Assembly (NCBI GenBank): GCA_947500505.1
Contig: CANMSL010000002.1
Location: forward strand, 434,001-498,000
Direction of reading: 5' to 3'
Source of the DNA: an uncultured Aquimarina sp.
GTDB taxonomy: Bacteria; Bacteroidota; Bacteroidia; Flavobacteriales; Flavobacteriaceae
Length of the DNA: 64,000 bases
Both the position numbers and the translations under genes were made by a program. This document shows, in pieces, positions 18,661 through 26,252 of this stretch. Numbering within the stretch: the stretch's first letter is position 1; each line of letters starts with the position of its first letter. Below the pieces are notes generated by a model. The model was not told where the DNA came from and did not search any database. It saw only the letters and a list, made by a program, of their open reading frames with translations.

Positions 18661-20025
18661 ATGAGAAACAACCTTTGGTCTTTAAGTTTCTTTAGCTTCT
18701 TCATTTTTTTTGGTTTTGCACAGGAGACTCCGGTTTCCTCTCAATACTATTTTACGCTGGATGAAGCTATTGAATTTGCACTAGAGAACAGTTATCAGTC
18801 TATCAACGCCAGGCGTGATGTGGCTAAAGCTTTAAAGCAAAAGTGGGAAACCACTGCGACCGGTCTACCACAAATTAGTGCAGCAATCGATTATCAAAAC
18901 CAATTAAAACAACAACCAATATTATTCCCGGCGGTAGATCAATCTACAGGGCAACCGATAGATGGTCAGTTTCAGGAATTTTTCACACCTCAGCAACAAG
19001 CCTCGGCCACTGCTACATTATCTCAACTCCTTTTTGATGGTTCCTATCTTGTGGGGTTAGAAGCGGCTAAAAGCTTTTTACAATACAGTAATGACACAGA
19101 AGAAAAAGCACAACTTAATGTTCGGGAAAGTGTTATCAATGCATATGGTAGTGTATTGGTATCCGAAGAAAGTATAAGAATTCTTCAAAATAACAAAGAG
19201 ACTTTAGAGAAGAATTATGAGGAAAGAAAAAAGATTTTTGAAAATGGTTTAGCAGAAGAAGAAGATGTAGAACAATTACAAATCACTTTGCTACAAATCA
19301 CAAATCAATTAAACAATGCCGAAAGGTTAGCGAAAATTGCACTGCAAATGTTTAACCTGACCATCGGAGTTGATGTAGATGCCAATACAGTACTATCAGA
19401 AAATCTTGAAGATCTAACTAAAAAAAATGTTAATCCATCGATAGGCCTCAAACCCTTTATGATTGAAAACAATATTGATTATAGGTTAGGATATTTGTTA
19501 ACTGAGCAACGAAGACTAGAACTAAAGCTAGAAAAAAGTAGAGCATTACCAACTTTATCTGCTTTTGTAAATTATGGGACGGCTGCTTTTGATAATGACT
19601 TTGTTTTTTTTGAAAGTGAAACCAGGTGGTTTCAATCCTCTGTTTTAGGAGTTAGTCTTACTATACCAATTTTTAGTTCGTTAGGAAGAAGTGCAAAAAC
19701 GCAAAGAGCCAGAATCGCTTTTGAACAAGCAAACACCTCTTTTATTGAATCGCAACAGCAAATTCAGCTTCAATATAATTCTACTTTAAGTGATTATCAG
19801 CTTTCTTTAGAAACCTACAAAACATCTAAGCAAAACCTTTCACTAGCACAAAGAATAGAAAACAAAAATCAAATCAAATATAATGAAGGATTGGCTTCGA
19901 GTTTCGAATTAAGACAAGCTCAATTACAGTTATATAGCGTACAGCAAGAAGTACTCCAGGCAATGCTGACGATCATAAATAATAAAGCTAAACTGGAATC
20001 AATTTTAAATACACCAAATAATTAG
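18661..20025 (+). CDS. TolC-family outer-membrane efflux protein
   Basis: A 454-residue TolC-like outer-membrane channel. The signal peptide covers about residues 1-21 (FFSFFIFFGFAQ). Two outer-membrane efflux repeats follow: the first begins at FTLDEAIEFALENSYQSINA, and the second holds the long helices around LTIPIFSSLGRSAKTQRARIAFEQA. It starts three bases after the TetR stop and is followed by the adaptor gene after eight bases. With the adaptor and RND pump it would form a three-part exporter across both membranes. Confidence 0.92.
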   Translation: MRNNLWSLSFFSFFIFFGFAQETPVSSQYYFTLDEAIEFALENSYQSINARRDVAKALKQKWETTATGLPQISAAIDYQNQLKQQPILFPAVDQSTGQPIDGQFQEFFTPQQQASATATLSQLLFDGSYLVGLEAAKSFLQYSNDTEEKAQLNVRESVINAYGSVLVSEESIRILQNNKETLEKNYEERKKIFENGLAEEEDVEQLQITLLQITNQLNNAERLAKIALQMFNLTIGVDVDANTVLSENLEDLTKKNVNPSIGLKPFMIENNIDYRLGYLLTEQRRLELKLEKSRALPTLSAFVNYGTAAFDNDFVFFESETRWFQSSVLGVSLTIPIFSSLGRSAKTQRARIAFEQANTSFIESQQQIQLQYNSTLSDYQLSLETYKTSKQNLSLAQRIENKNQIKYNEGLASSFELRQAQLQLYSVQQEVLQAMLTIINNKAKLESILNTPNN

Positions 20026-20033
20026 ATATACCC

Positions 20034-21200
20034 ATGAAAAAGATACTCACCGTATTATCTGCTTTTCTTCTTATCGTTTCTTGTGGGCAAGAAAGCGGAA
20101 AATCAATTGAAAAAGTAATTGAAAAAGGCGATCTAGCAGCAATTAGAGCTAAAAGAAGCGAAGTTGTTGCAGAACAACAAGCCGTTGCTGATAAATTAAA
20201 ACAATTAGATGAAGCTATCGCATCTCTAGACAGTATAAAAAAACTGCCATTAGTTACTACAATTACTGCTAAAGATACGCTATTTACTCATTATCTAGAA
20301 TTACAAGGAAGTGTAGAAACCAAGAAGAATATCGTTTTATACCCTGAAACTTCAGGGACACTTGTTCTGGTATATGTAAAAGAAGGGCAGCGTGTTTCAA
20401 AAGGACAGACATTAGCCAGAATTGACGATGGTGGTTTAAGTCAACAAGTAGCGCAAATGGAAGTACAAGCTGAACTGGCTAAGACCACCTTTGAGCGTCA
20501 GAAAAAGTTATGGGAACAAAAAATCGGATCCGAAATTCAGTATCTGCAGGCTAAGACAAGTTATGAATCTACGAAGAACGGAGTTGAGCAAATGAAACGC
20601 CAATTAGCAAAAGCTACCGTAAGTGCTCCATTTTCCGGAATTGTAGATGATATCATGGCAGAACAAGGAAGCGTTGTAGCTCCCGGACAAACTGAATTGA
20701 TTCGCATTGTTAATTTAGATGAAATGTATATAGAAACTGAAGTTCCTGAAAGCTATATTTCTAGTGTCATTAAAGGAAAAGAAACTAAAGTGTACTTTCC
20801 TATTTTAGATAAAACCATCGATACGAAAATTCGCCAGGTAGGAAACTATATCAATCCGAATAACCGCTCTTTTACGGTAGAAATAGCAATACCTAACAAA
20901 AATGGAAGCATCAAGCCTAATCTTACTGCTAAAGTAAAAATCAATGATTACACTAGTGAAAACGCTATTTTGATTCCACAAAGTATCATCTCAGAAAATT
21001 CTGATGGTGAGCAATATACCTATGTGGCCGATAGTAAAGATGCTAAAAACATCGCAAAAGCGAGAAAGGTTATTGTTAAAACCGGGAAATCCCAAGGTGA
21101 TTATATTGAAATCATTGAAGGCATTAACAATGGTGATGCTATTATAAGTGAAGGAGCAAGAAGTGTAAAGGATGGTCAAAAAGTAGAAATCATAAATTAA
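20034..21200 (+). CDS. RND efflux periplasmic adaptor (membrane fusion protein), lipoprotein
   Basis: A 388-residue adaptor of the HlyD/AcrA kind. The N-terminus is a lipoprotein signal with lipobox LIVSC (Cys17), so the protein is tethered to a membrane by lipid. A coiled coil follows (AAIRAKRSEVVAEQQAVADK), then the lipoyl-like half (ETSGTLVLVYVKEGQRVSKGQ), a hairpin, the second lipoyl half (ATVSAPFSGIVDDIMAEQGS) and the beta-barrel region. It bridges the TolC-type channel and the RND pump encoded on either side. Gene spacing is 8 bases before and 5 bases after. Confidence 0.93.
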   Translation: MKKILTVLSAFLLIVSCGQESGKSIEKVIEKGDLAAIRAKRSEVVAEQQAVADKLKQLDEAIASLDSIKKLPLVTTITAKDTLFTHYLELQGSVETKKNIVLYPETSGTLVLVYVKEGQRVSKGQTLARIDDGGLSQQVAQMEVQAELAKTTFERQKKLWEQKIGSEIQYLQAKTSYESTKNGVEQMKRQLAKATVSAPFSGIVDDIMAEQGSVVAPGQTELIRIVNLDEMYIETEVPESYISSVIKGKETKVYFPILDKTIDTKIRQVGNYINPNNRSFTVEIAIPNKNGSIKPNLTAKVKINDYTSENAILIPQSIISENSDGEQYTYVADSKDAKNIAKARKVIVKTGKSQGDYIEIIEGINNGDAIISEGARSVKDGQKVEIIN

Positions 21201-21205
21201 AGCTT

Positions 21206-24200
21206 ATGGAAAAGAAAAAGAAAAATGTGGATAAAGAGTTTATTTTATCCTCTTGGGCGATAAATAACCCAACAACAATCTACGTAATGATTGGCATCTT
21301 TCTCGTTTTAGGTCTATCAGCCTACTTTTCGATGCCTCGAGAAAATTTCCCGGAGATCAATGAAACTAAAATATATATTAGTGTTCCTTATCCAGGGAAT
21401 ACGGCAGAAGATATAGAAAGACTTATTGTTGATCCATTGGAAGATAAATTAAAAAATGTAAGTAATGTCGTTGAAATTGTATCGACTTCACAAGAGGATT
21501 ATGGAATTATTACTGTAGAATTTGATGAGGACCTTACAGTCGCGCAGGCTAAACAAAAAGTTAAAGATGAAGTAGATTCAGAAAAAGCAAATGAAGATTG
21601 GCCTACATTTAATGGAGCGAAAGTAGAACCTAATGTTTTTGATTTAAGTATTTCTGAAGAAACTCCTATTATGAATATCAATATTACAGGAGACTACCCT
21701 GTAGATAAGCTAAAAGAGTACGGAGAATATTTAGAAGATGAAATTGAGGATCTTATAGAAATTAAAAAAGTTGATATCCGAGGTGCTCAAGAAAAAGAAG
21801 TTGAAGTGGCCGTTGATATTTATAAAATGATGGCTGCGAAGGTTAGTTTTGACGATGTGATTAATACGATCAGAAATGGCAATGTGACTATGTCAGCAGG
21901 AAATATGATTAGTAGCGGACAACGTAGAACCATCAGAATTCTTGGAGAAATTGACAGACCATCCGAATTAGATGATTTTGTTGTTAAATCTCAAAATGGC
22001 GCTGTGTATTTAAGAGATATAGCCAAAATAACCTTTAAGGATGAAGATAAAACGACTTACGCTAGAGAATTTGGTGATAACGTAGTCATGCTTGAAGTAA
22101 AAAAGCGATCCGGTGAAAATATGGTGGAGGCTGCCGAGCAAATTAATGAGATTGTGGCAGATGCAAAAGAAAATGTGTTTCCAACTGATTTAAATATCAG
22201 TATTGCAAATGATCAATCATCAAAAACAATTAATCAAGTTGATGATCTGGTAAATAATATCATTTTTGGAATTATTTTGGTTGTTGGAGTATTAATGTTC
22301 TTTTTAGGGTTTAGAAATGCCTTGTTTGTTGGGTTCGCTATACCTATGTCCATGTTTATGTCCTTTATGATCTTATCGCTATTAGGATACACGATGAACA
22401 CTATGATACTATTTGCATTAATCATGGGATTAGGGATGTTGGTTGATAATGGAATCGTAGTAGTTGAAAATGTATATCGATTGATGGAAGAAGAAGGAAT
22501 GTCCAGAATCGAAGCAGCCAAAAAAGGTATTGGTGAAATCGCATTTCCAATTATTATATCTACAGCCACTACAGTAGCAGCCTTTGTTCCTTTGGGTCTT
22601 TGGCCAGGTGTGATGGGACAATTTATGATCTATTTCCCGATAACATTATCGGTCGTATTAGGTTCTTCATTGTTTGTAGCTATTTTTATTAATTCGATGT
22701 TGGTTTCCCGATTTATGGAAGTTGGCGAAAAAGTTTTAACTATAAAGCAACTTATTCGAATAAGTATCATTCTAGGTGGTTTTGGAATCTTTATATTAAT
22801 TATAGGAGGACCTGTACGAGGTTTAGGAACCTTAATGATTTTTACAGCGGTTATGTTTTGGGTATATCGTTTTGTACTCAAAAACGCTGCTAACTTCTTT
22901 CAAAGAAGGATTTTGACCTGGTTAGAAAAAAGCTATCAACGATTTCTGAACTTTGCCTTAAAAGGATGGAGATCCTATGGTTTTGTGATAGGAACTTTTA
23001 TCTTATTATTCGTTGTTTTTGCAGCATTTGGAGCATCGGTAGGAAGTCAACGTACCAAGATTGAGTTTTTCCCTGATAACAAACCTAATCAAATTATTGT
23101 ATATATTGAATATCCTCAAGGTACTGACATTAAGAAAACCAATAAGATAACCAAAGAGATTGAAAATCGAGTATATGCAGTCATAAATGATGAAGAATAT
23201 ATTGAAGGTAAAGATTACAACTATTTAGTTGAAGCTGCCGTATCGCAGGTTGGTGAAGGAGCTGGTAATCCTCAGACAGATGGAGGTAGTAGTGCAGAAA
23301 TGCCGCATCGTGCTAAAATCATTGCAGCGATGAGGGAGTATAAATTCCGAAAAGGAAAAGATTCTGAAGTACTACGCCAAAAGGTACAAGATGCTCTTAA
23401 AGGAATATATCCCGGGGTAGCTATCTCAGTAGAAAAAGATGCTGTTGGACCTCCTGCGGGATATCCTATTAACATAGAAATTGAAGGTTCTGATTATGAT
23501 GAGTTGATCAACATAGCAGAAAAAATGAGAAATTTCATTAGTGAAAAAAACATCCCTGGAATAGAAGAGTTAAAAATTGATGTCAATAAAGGTAAACCGG
23601 CTATGCAAGTAGTAGTAGATCGAGAAAAAGCTGGTGAGCTTGGTGTAGCTGCAGGACAAGTAGGTAACCAACTAAGACGTTCTATTTTTGGAGAAAAAGC
23701 TGGCGTTTATAAAAAAGATGGAGAAGATTATGATATTTATGTACGATTTGATGAAAATAATAGATATAACACCAGTGCATTATTTAATCAAAATATCACA
23801 TTTAGAGATCAAGCTACAGGAAAACTGAAAGAGATACCTGTTGCCGCGGTAGCTTCAAAAAAGAATACATCATCGTTTAGTGCGGTTAAACATAAAGATA
23901 CGAAACGCGTAGTAACTGTATATTCAGGGTTACAGCCAGGATATACGGATGCGGGTGCCATCGTGTCCCAAATACAGACTGAAATGGCTAGTTTTGGAGA
24001 ATTACCAAGAGGCGTAAAAATAGATTACACCGGTCAAATAGAAGAGCAAAACAAACAAATGTCCTTTTTAATGGGAGCATTTTTCTCTGGATTAGGATTA
24101 ATCATGCTTTTATTAATCTTTCAATTTAGTTCTATATCTAAACCGACGATTATTATGATTGCCATTTTTCTTAGTTTTATAGGAGTTTTTGGAGGTATTT

Positions 24201-24730
24201 TAATTACTGGAGCTGCTTTTGTAATTATGATGACGATGATGGGAATCATTTCATTAGCCGGAATAGTAGTAAACAATGGTGTAGTTCTACTAGACTACAC
24301 ACAGTTACTCATTGATCGCAAAATGGTAGAACTCGATCTTGATGATAATGAATTACTGCCAAATGAAGAAGTGAGAAAATTAATAGTTCAAGGAGGTCGA
24401 GCACGTCTCAGACCCGTTATACTAACGGCAATCACCACTGTATTAGGATTAATACCTTTGGCAGTAGGTTTTAACGTAGACTTCTTCTCGCTATTCTCGG
24501 AATTTGATCCTAAAATCTACATAGGAGGAGACAATGTGATTTTTTGGGGACCACTGGCTTGGGCAGTTATTTATGGATTAATTATCGCTACATTCTTAAC
24601 GCTAATCATTGTGCCTTGCTTATTTTTTATTGTACATAAAATAAAGGTGAGATTTAGCAAAAAGAAAGTTGTGGAAGAACTCCCTACTGTCGATGGGGAT
24701 ATTACTATAGGATCTCCTGCTACTACATAA
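21206..24730 (+). CDS. RND-family efflux pump permease (AcrB-like)
   Basis: A 1,174-residue inner-membrane pump of the RND superfamily. It has the first membrane helix at about residues 22-40, a large periplasmic loop, helices 2-6 from about residue 345 (IIFGIILVVGVLMFFLGFRN), a second periplasmic loop and helices from about residue 955 to the end. Helix 4 reads MLVDNGIVVVENV and the matching helix 10 region reads GIVVNNGVVLLDY. The aspartate pair and lysine of the AcrB proton relay are here D-N and N, a pattern also found in many related pumps. It closes the TetR-TolC-adaptor-pump operon. The substrate cannot be predicted. Confidence 0.93.
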   Translation: MEKKKKNVDKEFILSSWAINNPTTIYVMIGIFLVLGLSAYFSMPRENFPEINETKIYISVPYPGNTAEDIERLIVDPLEDKLKNVSNVVEIVSTSQEDYGIITVEFDEDLTVAQAKQKVKDEVDSEKANEDWPTFNGAKVEPNVFDLSISEETPIMNINITGDYPVDKLKEYGEYLEDEIEDLIEIKKVDIRGAQEKEVEVAVDIYKMMAAKVSFDDVINTIRNGNVTMSAGNMISSGQRRTIRILGEIDRPSELDDFVVKSQNGAVYLRDIAKITFKDEDKTTYAREFGDNVVMLEVKKRSGENMVEAAEQINEIVADAKENVFPTDLNISIANDQSSKTINQVDDLVNNIIFGIILVVGVLMFFLGFRNALFVGFAIPMSMFMSFMILSLLGYTMNTMILFALIMGLGMLVDNGIVVVENVYRLMEEEGMSRIEAAKKGIGEIAFPIIISTATTVAAFVPLGLWPGVMGQFMIYFPITLSVVLGSSLFVAIFINSMLVSRFMEVGEKVLTIKQLIRISIILGGFGIFILIIGGPVRGLGTLMIFTAVMFWVYRFVLKNAANFFQRRILTWLEKSYQRFLNFALKGWRSYGFVIGTFILLFVVFAAFGASVGSQRTKIEFFPDNKPNQIIVYIEYPQGTDIKKTNKITKEIENRVYAVINDEEYIEGKDYNYLVEAAVSQVGEGAGNPQTDGGSSAEMPHRAKIIAAMREYKFRKGKDSEVLRQKVQDALKGIYPGVAISVEKDAVGPPAGYPINIEIEGSDYDELINIAEKMRNFISEKNIPGIEELKIDVNKGKPAMQVVVDREKAGELGVAAGQVGNQLRRSIFGEKAGVYKKDGEDYDIYVRFDENNRYNTSALFNQNITFRDQATGKLKEIPVAAVASKKNTSSFSAVKHKDTKRVVTVYSGLQPGYTDAGAIVSQIQTEMASFGELPRGVKIDYTGQIEEQNKQMSFLMGAFFSGLGLIMLLLIFQFSSISKPTIIMIAIFLSFIGVFGGILITGAAFVIMMTMMGIISLAGIVVNNGVVLLDYTQLLIDRKMVELDLDDNELLPNEEVRKLIVQGGRARLRPVILTAITTVLGLIPLAVGFNVDFFSLFSEFDPKIYIGGDNVIFWGPLAWAVIYGLIIATFLTLIIVPCLFFIVHKIKVRFSKKKVVEELPTVDGDITIGSPATT

Positions 24731-24754
24731 AGCAGACCAGATTTATTAATACAA

Positions 24755-24780
24755 AAACGCCGCAAATTTGCGGCGTTTCA
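24755..24780 (+). terminator. Rho-independent terminator of the efflux operon
   Basis: A perfect 24-bp palindrome (arms AAACGCCGCAAA and TTTGCGGCGTTT, 24755-24778) lies 25 bases after the pump gene. It can fold into a strong GC-rich hairpin and probably serves both strands. Confidence 0.85.
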
Positions 24781-24793
24781 TATAAGTCAACTA

Positions 24794-24859
24794 CCTCGGG
24801 GTAAGCCCACGAGGCATCCAATGGAAACACAATCTTAATATTTCGAAGCAAGCCTCGGG
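24794..24859. repeat. GC-rich hairpin with a repeated CCTCGGG motif
   Basis: CCTCG-GGG (24794-24801) pairs with CCC-A-CGAGG (24806-24814), leaving one bulged A and a TAAG loop. The motif CCTCGGG recurs at 24853-24859, so the CGAGG arm could pair with either copy. The GC content stands out from the surrounding AT-rich DNA. It lies between the convergent pump and SusD genes; it may be a terminator for susD or a dispersed intergenic repeat. Confidence 0.5.
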
Positions 24860-24898
24860 TAATTAAACTCTACCATGTGGATTAAATCGTTTATTTGA

Positions 24899-26233
24899 TC
24901 AATTGCGATTCTCATTATCGGGTGTTGGAAACTGCTCAAAAACAGCATCTCCAGGTCTATCAATAGGTAAATCACCCAATCTATTAAATCTTCTCACATC
25001 AACCCATCGATGCCCTTCAGCATATAAAGAATATCGTCTTTGAGTAAGAATCTCATCTACTAATTCTGCCGGAGTTGTACCCCCACTATAAGCAGGGAGT
25101 CCTGCAGCAGTTCTTATCACATTAATTGCGGTCACTGCTGCTGCAGGATTCATTATATGATTTGCCTCAGCAGATAATAAAATTAACTCTTCATTTCTTA
25201 TAATTGGAACAGGATCTACATTACTCTGATAAACAAATACATCATATTCCCCTATTAAATCATCATTTGTGCTATCATCATCGGGACCTCTAACTTCTAA
25301 AGCACTATCTCTAAGAACCACCTTACTAAGTCTATTATCACCTGCTTCAGCATCTGTGATAAAAGATGGGTGAGCTAATCTTGCATTGGCAATCGTGGAA
25401 TTCAACGCAAAAAACAAAGGGTTAGCAATATCCGCACCTGTAAGCGAAAAAGTAAAATAAGCGCCAGCAGATAGATCTCCCCCCATGTCCATAAATGAAT
25501 CTTGCAATAAGTTATTTACAGAAGTGTAATTACCTCTATATGCTTCAACCCTTGCTGCAAGGGCGTTATTAAATTCTAAAAAACTCATTGGTGTACCAAA
25601 GGAAGAAAAGCCTGATGGGATGTTAAACGGAAAATCATCTCCTCCATTTGACAAATCTGTTGCTGCAGCACTTAACATATTAAGAACAGCCGTTAATCCT
25701 TCATCATAATTAACAAATGGACCTAAATTATTCGGGTCAGAAACATCCAATCTTATACCGTTTTGGTATTGCTGATTTAATAACATTAAGAATTCGTGTG
25801 CTATAATCGTATTTGCAAAACCTCGTGTAGCGGCTATTTCTTCCGTTGTAAAGCCGGCAGTCGAATTCTCTAAACCTTCTAAAAGCAAGTTAATGTTCTT
25901 TATAGTAGCATATCGCGATGCATAAGGTGCAGTCGTATAAAATGTATTATTATCTACAATACCGGTTAATAGATCTGCAGTCCATCTAGGATCAGAACTC
26001 TGTACCCTCCAATAATCTCTACCTGCTACTGACTGGGCATCCACTTGAGTACCCAATCGAGTCCTCATATCAGAAAACACTCCTGCCATTGCCTGTATTA
26101 ATTCCGCTCTTGACAAATCGGCGGATACTGAATCTGTTGTGGGACCATTTAAATTGGTTGCATCTTCGATATCACAAGACAAAATAGTTGCCGAAGACAG
26201 TATTATCATTAATATATTCTTTAATATTTTCAT
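24899..26233 (-). CDS. SusD/RagB-family outer-membrane nutrient-binding lipoprotein
   Basis: A 444-residue SusD-like lipoprotein that would cap the SusC pore on the cell surface and bind the nutrient. I start it at ATG 26233 (MKILKNILMIILSSATILSC), which gives a clean lipobox ILSC; an upstream in-frame ATG lies inside the SusC gene. Typical SusD features are the N-terminal helical region with RYATIKNINLLLEGLE, IRNEELILLSAEAN, and the C-terminal ILTQRRYSLYAEGHRWVDVR. It follows SusC by 19 bases. No glycoside hydrolase, sulfatase or sensor is next to the pair, so the substrate is unknown. Confidence 0.9.
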   Translation of the reverse strand: MKILKNILMIILSSATILSCDIEDATNLNGPTTDSVSADLSRAELIQAMAGVFSDMRTRLGTQVDAQSVAGRDYWRVQSSDPRWTADLLTGIVDNNTFYTTAPYASRYATIKNINLLLEGLENSTAGFTTEEIAATRGFANTIIAHEFLMLLNQQYQNGIRLDVSDPNNLGPFVNYDEGLTAVLNMLSAAATDLSNGGDDFPFNIPSGFSSFGTPMSFLEFNNALAARVEAYRGNYTSVNNLLQDSFMDMGGDLSAGAYFTFSLTGADIANPLFFALNSTIANARLAHPSFITDAEAGDNRLSKVVLRDSALEVRGPDDDSTNDDLIGEYDVFVYQSNVDPVPIIRNEELILLSAEANHIMNPAAAVTAINVIRTAAGLPAYSGGTTPAELVDEILTQRRYSLYAEGHRWVDVRRFNRLGDLPIDRPGDAVFEQFPTPDNENRN

Positions 26234-26252
26234 TTTCTTATTATTTTTTTGT

